Source of the DNA: Sporosarcina sp. FSL W7-1349 | GTDB lineage: Bacteria > Bacillota > Bacilli > Bacillales_A > Planococcaceae | Length of the DNA: 64,000 bases | Direction of reading: 5' to 3' | Assembly (NCBI RefSeq): GCF_038003045.1 | Contig: NZ_JBBOOK010000001.1 | Location: 496,001-560,000, forward strand | Part shown: in pieces, positions 46,656 to 55,540 of the stretch | Position numbering within the stretch: the stretch's first letter is position 1 | How the letters are laid out: every line of letters begins with the position of its first letter | The notes under the pieces: model-generated | Told to the model about the DNA's origin: nothing | Database searches by the model: none | Seen by the model: the letters and a program-made list of their open reading frames with translations, nothing else | Program-made: the position numbers and the translations under genes

Positions 46656-48839
46656 ATGAAAAAACAGATCCGAAAAGCAGATCAAGCTAAAATAAGGCAA
46701 CGTAAACATATTGCATTCCGGATGAATTTCCTGTTCTTTTCCATCTTTGTCCTTTTTTCATTGCTCATATTCCGGCTCGGTTATTTGCAAATCGTCAAAG
46801 GGGAAGATTACAGAACGGAGCTTGAAAAGAAAGAGGAGATTCCGGTCAATACGAGCGTTCCCCGGGGCCGATTGTTCGATCGCACCGGAAGGATCATGGT
46901 CGACAATGATCCGAAAAATGCCATCACCTATACGAAAATGTCTACGACAACTGCGAAAGAGATGTTGGATATTGCCCGGAAGCTCGCCGACTTGATTGAG
47001 CAGGATACGAAGCGGGTCACTTTGGGGGACAAGAAAGACTTTTGGATTTTATTGAACAGCGAAGAGGCGGCTGAAAAGGTTTCGAAAAAAGAAATTGCAA
47101 AAATCAAAGAAGATAAGACGTTGACCGAGAGGGAAGTCCAACGACAGATCACTCAGATGACACGGGACAGGGTGACCGATGAGGAACTGGCCACATTGAC
47201 GGACGCCGACATGGAAGTGCTGGCCATCTATCGTGAAATGACGACAGGCTACGCGTTCTCCCCGCAAATCATCAAGAATAAAGATGTTACAGAAAGGGAA
47301 TTCGCTGCAGTCTCTGAACGTTTGGACGACCTACCGGGCGTTAATACGACGACTGACTGGGATCGGGTCAAGATGTCGAGCAATGCGATACTCGGCTCCA
47401 CGACCAGTCCGACCGAAGGGATTCCGAGAACCCACCTCGACTATTATTTGGCGAGGGATTATTCCCGCAACGACCGGGTTGGCCGCAGTTATTTCGAACA
47501 GTATTATGAGGATCTGCTGAAAGGGCAGAAGACGATTGTGAAAAATGTCAAGGATCGGACAGGGCGCGTTGTGGAGACGAAAACCATTAAAGAAGGGGAG
47601 CCCGGTAAAGATCTGATGCTTACCATCGACAGCGAATTGCAGCTCGAAGTGGAAAATATGGTATCCGAAGAGTTATTGCAATTAAAGAAACGATCGGATA
47701 CCCGCCTGTTGGACCGTGCATTCGTCGTCATGATGAATCCGAACACCGGGGAGGTCCTCGCGTTAGTCGGAAAGCAGGTAGTGAGAGACAAAGAGACGGG
47801 GAAATATGAAATACGGGACTATACGTTCGGTACATTCAGCACTGCCTATGAAGCGGGATCCACTATCAAAATGGCGACTTTGATGACTGGATACCAATAC
47901 GGTGCAGCTCGCGTCGGCGAAGTGAAGGTCGATGAACCGATCCTATTAAGGGGCGGAGGAAGAAAATCGTCGGTTTTCAACCGTTCAGGCCGTATAGCAA
48001 TGACTGACGTCGAAGCGATCGGCCGTTCGTCAAACGTCTACATGTTCAAAATCGCGATGGGTCTCGGGAATTATTCCTATGTGCCGAACGGCGGCTTGAA
48101 AATCGACTTTGCGGCATTTGATAAATTTCGGAACAGCTACGCCTCTTTTGGGTTGGGCGTGAAGACTGGCATCGACCTGCCGGGAGAAGTGACTGGGATT
48201 TCAGTCGAGCCGAATCGTTCGGAGCCCGGTAAACTATTGGACTTCGCTATCGGACAGTTCGATACGTACACCCCGTTGCAACTTGCCCAATACGTTTCGA
48301 CCATCGCAAACGACGGCTATCGGGTCGCCCCGAAAGTGTTGAAAGCCGTCTACGAACCTTCTCCAGACGGACAGACATTCGGACCGCTCCTGCAAGAGAT
48401 GGAACCGGTCGTACTCAACCGGATTGCAAACAGCGATGAAGAGATCGCCAGAGTGAAGCAAGGGATGTATTATACGTATTACGGTCCTAGGGGGACAGCA
48501 AGAGGCCTATTTGATGGTGCAGGATTCGATGCAGGAGGGAAGACGGGAACTGCACAATCCGGTTATTACGAAGGAGAAGACCGCAGTCTTTGGGGAACAC
48601 AGACGATCTCGGTTGCCCACGTCGGCTTCGCTCCTTTTGAAAAACCTGAAATCGCCTATGCCATCCTTGTCCCGCACGTATCCACCTATACTAGTGGTGG
48701 ATACGCCTATCCGAATAATGCCTTGGCTAAAGCAGCCGTCAATAAATATTTCGAGTTGAAGGAAAAACGGCTGCAAGAAGATGAATCGGAAGTTTCCGTA
48801 ACGATCAAACCGGCATACGAGAAAGATCTTGCTAAATAA
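46656..48839 (+). CDS. pbpA: Class B penicillin-binding protein (PbpA/YqgF type)
   Basis: Monofunctional transpeptidase, 727 aa, of the PBP2/PBP2A elongation class. N-terminal membrane anchor (about residues 24-45), PBP dimerisation domain, then the transpeptidase with SxxK in AGSTIKMATL, SxN in GRSSNVYMFK and KTGTAQ. AAGGGGGAG precedes ATG 46656. The sodA-pbpA order is that of B. subtilis sodA-yqgE-pbpA without yqgE, which supports assignment to PbpA; its role in cell-shape maintenance is inferred. Confidence 0.92.
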   Translation: MKKQIRKADQAKIRQRKHIAFRMNFLFFSIFVLFSLLIFRLGYLQIVKGEDYRTELEKKEEIPVNTSVPRGRLFDRTGRIMVDNDPKNAITYTKMSTTTAKEMLDIARKLADLIEQDTKRVTLGDKKDFWILLNSEEAAEKVSKKEIAKIKEDKTLTEREVQRQITQMTRDRVTDEELATLTDADMEVLAIYREMTTGYAFSPQIIKNKDVTEREFAAVSERLDDLPGVNTTTDWDRVKMSSNAILGSTTSPTEGIPRTHLDYYLARDYSRNDRVGRSYFEQYYEDLLKGQKTIVKNVKDRTGRVVETKTIKEGEPGKDLMLTIDSELQLEVENMVSEELLQLKKRSDTRLLDRAFVVMMNPNTGEVLALVGKQVVRDKETGKYEIRDYTFGTFSTAYEAGSTIKMATLMTGYQYGAARVGEVKVDEPILLRGGGRKSSVFNRSGRIAMTDVEAIGRSSNVYMFKIAMGLGNYSYVPNGGLKIDFAAFDKFRNSYASFGLGVKTGIDLPGEVTGISVEPNRSEPGKLLDFAIGQFDTYTPLQLAQYVSTIANDGYRVAPKVLKAVYEPSPDGQTFGPLLQEMEPVVLNRIANSDEEIARVKQGMYYTYYGPRGTARGLFDGAGFDAGGKTGTAQSGYYEGEDRSLWGTQTISVAHVGFAPFEKPEIAYAILVPHVSTYTSGGYAYPNNALAKAAVNKYFELKEKRLQEDESEVSVTIKPAYEKDLAK

Positions 48840-48840
48840 T

Positions 48841-48885
48841 AAAACAACACCCGAACGGCTCTACCGGCCGCCGGGTGTTGTTTTC
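48841..48885. terminator. Bidirectional terminator after the PBP gene
   Basis: AAAACAACACCCG pairs with CGGGTGTTGTTTT around a G/C-rich loop. It serves the PBP gene and the convergent minus-strand pair. Confidence 0.9.
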
Positions 48886-49396
48886 ATTTTGCTGAAGTGA
48901 TTGTCCTGGCAATGGTTTTGTAATCCATAGTCGAATCGAGTTCGTGCTCTCCGATCTGGATTTTGCCGGCCAATTTTTGTGAAACCAAGTACGTTTCAAA
49001 TTCACTTCCATCCTCCACAATACCAAGCCGCTCTAAAGCCGCAGACACGGTTGTTGAATTGGAACCGGGTTGTATTGCCAAGACAGTTTTGACGGCTGAC
49101 TGGGCTGGATCCTCAGCGTCTGGAGTGGCTGGTTGCTCTTTCTGGGGCGGCTCCGCCTGTTCGCGTTTCGGTTCTTGTTCAGTCGGCTGGGAAGGGAGGT
49201 GATCCGTCGAAGAAGAGGTTTGAATCATTGCCAAAGCCTCTTTCGCCCGTGCTAGTTCCTCTTCCGTCTTTTCCAATTTTGTTTGTAAGCCCATCAAATC
49301 TGGATCGGACGGGGTTTCCACTTGTCCTGTAAAATAAAGGACGCCCCCCGCAACGAGACAGCTGATTCCGATCGTGCGCAATAATTCTTTCATCAT
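48884..49396 (-). CDS. Membrane-anchored protein with YceG/MltG-like domain
   Basis: A 170-aa protein I recognise only in part. It has an N-terminal membrane segment (LLRTIGISCLVAGGVLYFTG), a short coiled coil (LQTKLEKTEEELARAKEAL) and a Gln/Glu/Pro-rich linker. The C-terminal 65-residue domain (AIQPGSNSTTVSAALERLG, then IQIGEHELDSTMDYKTIAR) resembles the small substrate-binding lobe of endolytic transglycosylases (MltG/YceG). The catalytic domain itself is absent. Its ATG overlaps the preceding gene's stop (ATGA). A cell-wall role is possible but not shown. Confidence 0.8.
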   Translation of the reverse strand: MMKELLRTIGISCLVAGGVLYFTGQVETPSDPDLMGLQTKLEKTEEELARAKEALAMIQTSSSTDHLPSQPTEQEPKREQAEPPQKEQPATPDAEDPAQSAVKTVLAIQPGSNSTTVSAALERLGIVEDGSEFETYLVSQKLAGKIQIGEHELDSTMDYKTIARTITSAK

Positions 49397-49770
49397 TTCA
49401 GCATCCCCCGAGAACTGAGGACATGGACGACATCTTCGTTGGTAAGAGAGGAACGTTTGGCAATCTCGCCGATCGTATAACCTTGCGCGTGCAGCGAAAG
49501 AATTTGATTGACGATGATTTCATGAATCGGTTTCGGTGCCGTTTTTTTCACTTGCGGGGAATTCATTGGCGAGGTGGAACTTCCCCCGATCCCGATCATC
49601 AATTCCTCCTCCACGGTTTTCAACCTTTTCTTCAAATGATTCGTCTCTTGGTGCAGACTAATTGAAATTTTCTCCAATTCATCGGCGTAACGTCCATTCG
49701 ACCCCTTGACGAAGAAAGAAGCGATGACCAGGATAAGTCCTATGATGAGTAATATGATTGGGATGTCCAT
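49393..49770 (-). CDS. Membrane-anchored protein with C-terminal helix-turn-helix
   Basis: A 125-aa protein with one N-terminal membrane segment (PIILLIIGLILVIASFFV), a coiled coil (residues 28-52) and a Pro/Ser linker. A C-terminal HTH-like stretch follows (ILSLHAQGYTIGEIAKRSSL), similar to DUF6115 proteins of Bacillales. Start ATG 49770 has TTGGAGGA upstream. It is coupled to the YceG-like gene that follows. Both share the layout anchor, coiled coil, linker, small domain, so they may work as a pair at the membrane; this is inference. Confidence 0.78.
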   Translation of the reverse strand: MDIPIILLIIGLILVIASFFVKGSNGRYADELEKISISLHQETNHLKKRLKTVEEELMIGIGGSSTSPMNSPQVKKTAPKPIHEIIVNQILSLHAQGYTIGEIAKRSSLTNEDVVHVLSSRGMLK

Positions 49771-49852
49771 CGAGCGATCAATCCTCCAAAAAAATATACC
49801 TTTTCCCCATAGTACCATATGCCTTCCCGTTAGGAAATTTCAAATTTCCCAC

Positions 49853-49880
49853 TAGACATCTTGAGATGATATGGTACAAT
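49853..49880 (+). promoter_or_regulatory. Promoter of rpmG
   Basis: TAGACA (49853-49858) and TACAAT (49875-49880) are 16 bp apart, 64 bp before rpmG. Confidence 0.6.
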
Positions 49881-49944
49881 TATAAAGTCGTATAAATCAT
49901 GCTCATATTACTTTTACTATTCCTGATGAGTGGGAGGGATAACA

Positions 49945-50094
49945 ATGCGCGTAAACATTACACTTGCTTGCACAGAATGCGGCGAGCGCAACTATATTTC
50001 AAAGAAAAACAAGCGTAACAATCCGGAACGTCTTGAAATGAAAAAATATTGCTCACGTGACAAAAAACAAACTTTGCACCGTGAAACGAAATAA
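49945..50094 (+). CDS. rpmG: 50S ribosomal protein L33
   Basis: A 49-aa ribosomal protein of the large subunit E-site region. The sequence starts [19 protein letters not shown] and ends [16 protein letters not shown]. It keeps the first CxxC (C9, C12) and C36, but the fourth zinc position is D39. The ribosome site TGGGAGGGA precedes ATG 49945. It matches the rpmGA locus upstream of yqgN in B. subtilis. Confidence 0.95.
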   Translation: MRVNITLACTECGERNYISKKNKRNNPERLEMKKYCSRDKKQTLHRETK

Positions 50095-50103
50095 TCGCCA
50101 TGG

Positions 50104-50131
50104 CCAAAACCTTCACGGGTTTTGGTTTTTT
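50104..50131 (+). terminator. Terminator after rpmG
   Basis: CCAAAACC pairs with GGTTTTGG around a short loop and runs into six T. Confidence 0.85.
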
Positions 50132-50154
50132 CATTTCAAACTGGGGGTATAGTA

Positions 50155-50730
50155 ATGAGTAAAAACTTTCTCCGTAACCAGATGTTGGAATTATTGAGAA
50201 GGATGGAGCGTTCCACCCATCAACATTTCTCAGAGGCAATCACTGACAGTGTGTTAGGTTCTGAGGAATTCAGGAATGCCGACATTATCGGTATCACTGT
50301 TTCGAGATTTCCGGAGGTAAACACGATTCCGTTGATCCAGGCTTCGTGGGAAGCTGGAAAGAAGATTGCAGTACCGAAATGCATACGCTCTACAAGGGAA
50401 ATGGATTTCCGGCTTCTCGCTTCTTTGAATGACTTGGAGACAGTCTACATGGACCTGAAGGAACCGATTGTGGATCGGACGGTGCCGATTGGAAAAGGGG
50501 ACATTGACTTGCAGATCGTGCCCGGTGTCCTGTATTCACCGGCTGGGTATCGGATCGGCTTCGGTGGCGGTTATTATGATCGGTATTTGTCCGATTATGA
50601 TGGCGAGATGATTTCGCTTGCATTCAAGTGCCAGACGGGGCACAATATTCCTTTGGAAGAACATGATATTCCAGTACCGAAGATTTTCACTGAAGAGGAA
50701 GTCATCATTTGCCGAAAGGGAATTCACTGA
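50155..50730 (+). CDS. yqgN: 5-formyltetrahydrofolate cyclo-ligase
   Basis: ATP-dependent enzyme of 191 aa (MTHFS family) that converts 5-formyl-THF to 5,10-methenyl-THF. The hallmark GYRIGFGGGYYDRYL is intact, with a basic N terminus and IVPGVLYSPAG before it. ATG 50155 has GGGGGTA upstream; the frame to 50122 runs into the rpmG terminator and is rejected. The stop overlaps yqgQ (TGATG). Confidence 0.93.
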   Translation: MSKNFLRNQMLELLRRMERSTHQHFSEAITDSVLGSEEFRNADIIGITVSRFPEVNTIPLIQASWEAGKKIAVPKCIRSTREMDFRLLASLNDLETVYMDLKEPIVDRTVPIGKGDIDLQIVPGVLYSPAGYRIGFGGGYYDRYLSDYDGEMISLAFKCQTGHNIPLEEHDIPVPKIFTEEEVIICRKGIH

Positions 50731-50933
50731 TGGCAAATCTTCTAAAAGTGGTCGGTCTTTTAAAGCGCTTCGGAATTTATATATATACAGGTGACAGAAA
50801 AGCGGATTTGGAAATGATGCAATCGGAAGTGAAGGATTTGTATGATTCCGGGTTAGTGCCCAAGGAAGAATATCTAGAGGCGACTCTAGTTCTGCGGGAG
50901 GAATTAACCAAGTGGAAATCCAAGGATTCGTAG
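50730..50933 (+). CDS. yqgQ: DUF910 protein YqgQ
   Basis: A 67-aa protein of the YqgQ family, predicted all-helical (LLKVVGLLKRFGIYIYTG, then EVKDLYDSGLVPKEEYLEA). Start ATG 50730 overlaps the yqgN stop and has AAAGGGA upstream. In B. subtilis yqgQ precedes the glucokinase gene glcK and follows the rhomboid protease yqgP; both are missing here. Confidence 0.88.
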   Translation: MANLLKVVGLLKRFGIYIYTGDRKADLEMMQSEVKDLYDSGLVPKEEYLEATLVLREELTKWKSKDS

Positions 50934-51065
50934 GTCTTTTCTCGCTATATCATTAGATAATGAAACTTTCCGGCTTTCCATCCGTCTAATAGATAGCGGG
51001 TGTTGGAGTGATCCAGGTTATATATGACATCTATCGTACAGAAAAATTTGAAAGGGAGATAAGGA

Positions 51066-52967
51066 ATGAGAAAATTATCTTGGCCAAAACACTCCGTTCT
51101 CGCCATAGCGATCATCGCCACATGGCTTACCACTTATTTTGGCTATTTGACCAGTTTTAACATGAAAATCGATAATTTGATGCAGGAATTCATTCTTTTT
51201 ATGAATCCCCTCAGTTTTCTATTATTCATCTATGGATTATCTTTATTCATTAAGAAGACAAAAACTCGCAACCGATATATATTGGCTATCAGTTTGATCA
51301 CTTCCATCGTCATGTTCAGCAATGCGGTATTCTATCGATTCTTCAATGATTTCATCACATTGCCGGTATTGATGCAAACAAGCAATTTCGGGGATCTATC
51401 CTCGTCGGTGACAGCCAATATCCAAATGACGGATATTTTCTTTTTCACGGACTTTTTTATTGTCCTGCTAGCTATGAAATATATTCCGGAGCAGTCTCAT
51501 GCCGTCCGCACTGGGAATATCGGGCGTAAACTCTATTTTGTCGCCACTGCTGCCATCATGATGGTCAATTTGGGGCTAGCCGAGACGGAAAGACCTCAAT
51601 TGCTCACTCGGAGCTTCGACAGGGAGTTGCTCGTGAAAAACATCGGGACGTATAACTATCATATTTATGATCTGTTCGTCCAGTCGAAGTCCCATGCCCA
51701 ACGTGCACTTGCTGACGGAAGTGAGCTTGCGGAGGTTGGGAACTATATTTCCGCGAACTATGCTGAACCAGACCCGGACATGTATGGAGTCGCTAAAGGT
51801 CGGAACGTAATCCTTGTCTCTTTGGAGTCCCTGCAAAATTTTGTCATCAATAATGAAATGGACGGTCATGTCATCACACCGTTCTTGAATGAGTTGACGA
51901 AGGATCCGGACACGTTTTATTTTGATAATTTCTATCATCAAACAGGTTTAGGGAAAACTTCGGATTCAGAATTCATTTTGGAAAACTCCCTCTATGGCCG
52001 AAACGGCGGTGCGGTATTCTTCACAAACAGCGGAAATACGTACCAAGCGCTATCTGAGCGACTTTCGGAGAATGGGTATTTCACCAATGTAATGCACGCA
52101 AACAACCGAAGCTTCTGGAACCGGGACATTATGTACCATGCCCTAGGAATCCAGAAATATTACGATGTAGAAAGTTATGAAATCGAAGAAGGCCAAGCGG
52201 TCAACTGGGGAATGAAAGACATCCCATACTTTGATCAATCGGTTGAGCTGATGAAAGAGATGCCGCAGCCGTTCGCTTCGAGAATGATCACATTGACGAA
52301 CCATCACCCGTTTGATCTTGATGAGGAAGATATGCTGATCCCGGCATATACGTCCAATTCCAATACATTGAACAAATACTTCCAGACGGTCCGTTACATG
52401 GATGAAGCTGTCAAAGTGTTTTTTGAGAAATTGAAGGAAAGCGGCCTGTATGAAAACTCCATCATTGTCATGTATGGTGACCATTACGGCATTTCCGAAA
52501 ATCATAATAAAGCAATGGGTATGTATTTGGATAAAGAAATCACGCCATATGACAATGCGGTCTTGCAGAAAGTGCCTCTTTTCATCCATATTCCAGGCTA
52601 TGGGAAAGGCGAAGTGAAGAGCGAACTTTCAGGTCAACTCGACCTAAGACCGACCATCCTTCACTTACTCGGTATCGATACGAAAAAAGATATGCAAATG
52701 GGAGAGGACTTGTTCTCACCAGACAATGAAGAGTTCGTCATCTTCCGGGATGGACGATTTGTGACAGACAAGTATGTCTATACCCAGGAAGTCTGCTACG
52801 ATGCAGAGACGGGAGAAGAGATTGATCCTGCTCCATGCGAACCGTATGTAGAGCGGGCAACCAATGAACTCGGCTACTCGGATATGATTATCAATGGAGA
52901 CTTGCTCCGCTTTAAAGAGGAAGGAAACAAGTCTTACATCACTTCGGGTGAAAAGAAGGAAGAATAA
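51066..52967 (+). CDS. Lipoteichoic acid synthase-type phosphoglycerol transferase
   Basis: LtaS-family enzyme of 633 aa (YqgS position). Five N-terminal membrane segments reach to about residue 175, followed by an extracytoplasmic sulfatase-like domain. The catalytic nucleophile is T298 in GLGKTSDSEF; metal-site motifs LVSLESLQ and MYGDHYGISENH are intact. It transfers glycerophosphate from phosphatidylglycerol to LTA. GAAAGGGAG precedes ATG 51066. Whether it is the main LtaS or a YqgS-type paralogue cannot be decided from this window. Confidence 0.92.
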   Translation: MRKLSWPKHSVLAIAIIATWLTTYFGYLTSFNMKIDNLMQEFILFMNPLSFLLFIYGLSLFIKKTKTRNRYILAISLITSIVMFSNAVFYRFFNDFITLPVLMQTSNFGDLSSSVTANIQMTDIFFFTDFFIVLLAMKYIPEQSHAVRTGNIGRKLYFVATAAIMMVNLGLAETERPQLLTRSFDRELLVKNIGTYNYHIYDLFVQSKSHAQRALADGSELAEVGNYISANYAEPDPDMYGVAKGRNVILVSLESLQNFVINNEMDGHVITPFLNELTKDPDTFYFDNFYHQTGLGKTSDSEFILENSLYGRNGGAVFFTNSGNTYQALSERLSENGYFTNVMHANNRSFWNRDIMYHALGIQKYYDVESYEIEEGQAVNWGMKDIPYFDQSVELMKEMPQPFASRMITLTNHHPFDLDEEDMLIPAYTSNSNTLNKYFQTVRYMDEAVKVFFEKLKESGLYENSIIVMYGDHYGISENHNKAMGMYLDKEITPYDNAVLQKVPLFIHIPGYGKGEVKSELSGQLDLRPTILHLLGIDTKKDMQMGEDLFSPDNEEFVIFRDGRFVTDKYVYTQEVCYDAETGEEIDPAPCEPYVERATNELGYSDMIINGDLLRFKEEGNKSYITSGEKKEE

Positions 52968-52974
52968 AAGAATT

Positions 52975-53006
52975 CTGCACGGAAACTTCTCCGTGCAGTC
53001 TTTTTT
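52975..53006 (+). terminator. Terminator after the LtaS-type gene
   Basis: CTGCACGGA pairs with TCCGTGCAG around a short loop, followed by TCTTTTTT. Confidence 0.92.
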
Positions 53007-53048
53007 AAACGAATTAATAGGTAATTTATTGAAAAGGAGGTAGCGGAT

Positions 53049-54155
53049 TTGAAAAAGCGGTTGCTTGCTTTAAGCATAGCAACAACCTTATTGCTGGCAG
53101 GATGCAAAGGCGAACCCGTTGAACAGATGAAGGAAAGTCCGGTCGTAACAGAACCGCCTGAGCAGCAAGTAGAAGAAGTGAAGCGGGAGCTGCATCATTT
53201 AGATGCGGATCTGGCATCCTTTCATTTCGTTGCCGATTGGCTATCCGATAAAGAAGTCGTTTTTGTTGAAAAAAAGGAAGGCCTCTACGAAGTCAAACGT
53301 TTCAATATGATAACCGGCGCCATTGACACGATCTACGAGGATCCCTCGATCATCATTGATGTATTGATCCATCCTTCTAAAGATTTTCTTCTTATACATA
53401 CGAGCGATAATCCTCTTTCTGCCACAGTGAAAATCCTTTCCATGGAAGGCTCAGTGGAAGATGAAGTTGTTGTCGAATCATCCGAGCTTGGCATCGAATG
53501 GAATGATTCAGATCCATCCCGAATTTTGTTGACGGCCTTTCACGAAGATTGGTCCTTTGATCTGTTTCTATATGACGGCCACGAGGACTATTTAGAGTTG
53601 GTCGACCTGGAAGATCCCTTTCCAAAATGGTTTGGCAAGGATTTGATCGCATCCGGCCATATCGAAGACCACGCCTTGGATGGGGGAACCATCGAGATTT
53701 ATGATCCGGCAACGGGGAATCAGCGTGATTTGGAGCTAGCAGACATCGTGTATTTCGATACGTATCGGGACAATCTTCTTGCGGTTCAGGTGGATGAAAA
53801 AGAAGAAGCGATATATACGTGGATGGAGACTGATGGAACGATCCGGCACCAATGGAAAATGCCTGCCGTTAGCAATTATTCGGAGTGGGTGATTCCCGAG
53901 ATGGCATGGGTATCGGACGATGAGATGTTTATGACGTCTCCTGAGATAGGCGGTCTGATCGATGAAATGCAATCACCTATGCAACTGATCCAAATGAAAG
54001 GAACACAGCAAAAGGTAGTTGCGGATGAAGTGGAAGCCGTGAAACCGCGTTGTTCCCCCTCTGGGAATAGATGCCTGACGGGCTTTACATCTGAAACGTT
54101 AATCCATACTGAAACGGGAGAGAAAGAAACTTGGCTTTCCTTTCCGGAGAATTAA
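53049..54155 (+). CDS. yqgU: YqgU-family lipoprotein
   Basis: A 368-aa lipoprotein with lipobox LLAGC at about residues 15-19 of a short signal peptide. The rest is repetitive beta-rich sequence resembling a WD/TolB-like propeller (repeated motifs such as WLSDKEVVFVEKKEGLYEV and MAWVSDDEMFMTSPEIGG). TTG 53049 has AAAAGGAGG upstream. Its place after an LtaS-type gene matches yqgU of B. subtilis. Function unknown; an envelope scaffold or sensor is conceivable. Confidence 0.85.
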   Translation: MKKRLLALSIATTLLLAGCKGEPVEQMKESPVVTEPPEQQVEEVKRELHHLDADLASFHFVADWLSDKEVVFVEKKEGLYEVKRFNMITGAIDTIYEDPSIIIDVLIHPSKDFLLIHTSDNPLSATVKILSMEGSVEDEVVVESSELGIEWNDSDPSRILLTAFHEDWSFDLFLYDGHEDYLELVDLEDPFPKWFGKDLIASGHIEDHALDGGTIEIYDPATGNQRDLELADIVYFDTYRDNLLAVQVDEKEEAIYTWMETDGTIRHQWKMPAVSNYSEWVIPEMAWVSDDEMFMTSPEIGGLIDEMQSPMQLIQMKGTQQKVVADEVEAVKPRCSPSGNRCLTGFTSETLIHTETGEKETWLSFPEN

Positions 54156-54194
54156 AAAACATCCTTCATGCCGAAGCATAAAGGATGTTTTTTA
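54153..54194 (+). terminator. Terminator after yqgU
   Basis: AAAAAACATCCTT pairs perfectly with AAGGATGTTTTTT, including the run of T. Confidence 0.92.
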
Positions 54195-54198
54195 ATTT

Positions 54199-54262
54199 GA
54201 TTCCGCAAAGTTAGCATTCGATTCAGCTCCAGCTGAATGATGTTAAGCCTCCGGCGGATGTC
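54199..54262. repeat. Long imperfect hairpin between yqgU and yqgW
   Basis: Nested arms pair across about 64 bp: ATTCAGCT/AGCTGAAT at the centre, then TTAGCAT/ATGTTAA with a G-T pair, then TCCGC/GCGGA at the base. No T tract follows on either strand, so it is not a standard terminator. It ends directly at the yqgW stop codon. Confidence 0.6.
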
Positions 54263-54442
54263 TTAATGCAATGAAGGTGGATACCCTTGGAAGATGATTG
54301 TTGCAAGCGTAAATCCTCCGATGACGACTGCAGTCCCGAGATTGAAAAGAATACTCAAAACATTACGTTCTTTGATAGCTTGAACTGTTCCGACTACTGC
54401 CAGGATTGCAATCAGTCCAAAGATGACCATTAATAAGTTCAT
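54263..54442 (-). CDS. yqgW: DUF2759 membrane protein YqgW
   Basis: A 59-aa protein with two hydrophobic segments (MNLLMVIFGLIAILAVVG and FNLGTAVVIGGFTLATIIF), joined by a short basic turn QAIKERNVLS. This pattern matches the DUF2759/YqgW family. Start ATG 54442 with AAAGGAG 9 bp upstream. It lies between yqgU and yqgX as in Bacillus. Function unknown. Confidence 0.85.
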   Translation of the reverse strand: MNLLMVIFGLIAILAVVGTVQAIKERNVLSILFNLGTAVVIGGFTLATIIFQGYPPSLH

Positions 54443-54492
54443 GGGTAGACACTCCTTTCACAGCGAAGCCACTATAGCAATATTCCTCTTCT

Positions 54493-54521
54493 ATTGTACT
54501 GGTAAGCCCGCCCTTTGTCGA
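54493..54521 (-). promoter_or_regulatory. Promoter of yqgW
   Basis: On the minus strand TCGACA (54516-54521) and TACAAT (54493-54498) are 17 bp apart. Confidence 0.6.
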
Positions 54522-54590
54522 GGCCAATTAATGACGAAAATTTGAAATCCATCTCGCCATTCAGTAGTATGGATTTCAGGAGGGGTGAAT

Positions 54591-55226
54591 ATGTTGAAAA
54601 TCCATACATATCCGCTAGGGCCAATTCAAACGAATTGTTATATCATTGAAGAGCCGGGCAGCCAATGTCTGATTGTCGATCCCGGAGAAGAAGCGGAACG
54701 CATTATCCAGACAATCAAAGGGGCGGGACTGAAGCCGATCGCCATACTGCTGACCCATGCGCATTTCGACCATATCGGGGCAGTGGACGCTGTACGGGAT
54801 CATTTTGGTATCCCAGTCCATATCCATCCAGCTGAGCAGGAATGGCTCTCTAACCCTGATTTAAACGGTTCCTCCCGCTATCCGGGATTGCCGGTCGTGC
54901 GCAATCGGGAAGCGGAGCATCTATTGGCGGAAGGCGAGCTGGAACTCGGTCCATTCGCGATAGACGTCCGTCATACACCGGGGCACTCACCGGGCAGTGT
55001 ATCCTTCATTTTCGAAGATGCAGGATTTGCAGTGGTTGGCGATACGCTGTTCAGGCAAAGCGTCGGCAGGACCGACTTGCCAGGAGGAGATACGGCGACT
55101 CTGCTCGCTTCCATTCACGACAAACTATTGACGTTGGATGACGATTGCATTATTTATCCGGGGCACGGTCCGGCAACGACACCTGATTACGAAAAAGATG
55201 CCAACCCGTTCCTTAACGGATTCTGA
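54591..55226 (+). CDS. yqgX: MBL-fold metallo-hydrolase YqgX
   Basis: A 211-aa metallo-beta-lactamase fold hydrolase, glyoxalase II-like. Metal motif THAHFDHIG (HxHxDH), then HTPGHSPGS, GDTLFRQSVGRTDLPGG and YPGHGP. ATG 54591 has GGAGGGG upstream; the GTG at 54585 is closer to that site. Substrate is probably a thioester such as S-lactoyl-bacillithiol, but the family is broad. Confidence 0.9.
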   Translation: MLKIHTYPLGPIQTNCYIIEEPGSQCLIVDPGEEAERIIQTIKGAGLKPIAILLTHAHFDHIGAVDAVRDHFGIPVHIHPAEQEWLSNPDLNGSSRYPGLPVVRNREAEHLLAEGELELGPFAIDVRHTPGHSPGSVSFIFEDAGFAVVGDTLFRQSVGRTDLPGGDTATLLASIHDKLLTLDDDCIIYPGHGPATTPDYEKDANPFLNGF

Positions 55227-55240
55227 ATTAAAAAAGGAAA

Positions 55241-55272
55241 CAAAAAAACAGCCGACAGGGGCTGTTTTTTTG
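55241..55272. terminator. Bidirectional terminator between yqgX and yqgY
   Basis: AAAAAAACAGCC pairs with GGCTGTTTTTTT around a short loop. Confidence 0.92.
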
Positions 55273-55282
55273 TATGTACGTT

Positions 55283-55522
55283 TTAGTGGGCGCCTTGTAC
55301 GTGTATAAACGTCGCATAGTAGCTGAACCCTACCATGAAAATCATCAGGTATGCGCCAAACATGTACATATACATACGCTCTGTAAGATTCAAGAATCCG
55401 AGCAATAGGAAGAAAAGTGTACTCGCTACGAAAATAACCGAAGCTGTCATCATATCGCCGATAAAAAACATAACAGCGAAAATGCCTGTCCAGAAGCCTA
55501 GTAGCTTGAACATGTTATCCAT
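55283..55522 (-). CDS. yqgY: DUF2626 membrane protein YqgY
   Basis: A 79-aa protein with three hydrophobic segments and the DUF2626 pattern (MFKLLGFWTGIFAVMFFIGD, then LNLTERMYMYMFGAYL). Start ATG 55522 with AAGGAGGGA upstream. It is convergent with yqgX. Function unknown. Confidence 0.88.
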   Translation of the reverse strand: MDNMFKLLGFWTGIFAVMFFIGDMMTASVIFVASTLFFLLLGFLNLTERMYMYMFGAYLMIFMVGFSYYATFIHVQGAH

Positions 55523-55540
55523 ATGTCCTGTCCCTCCTTA

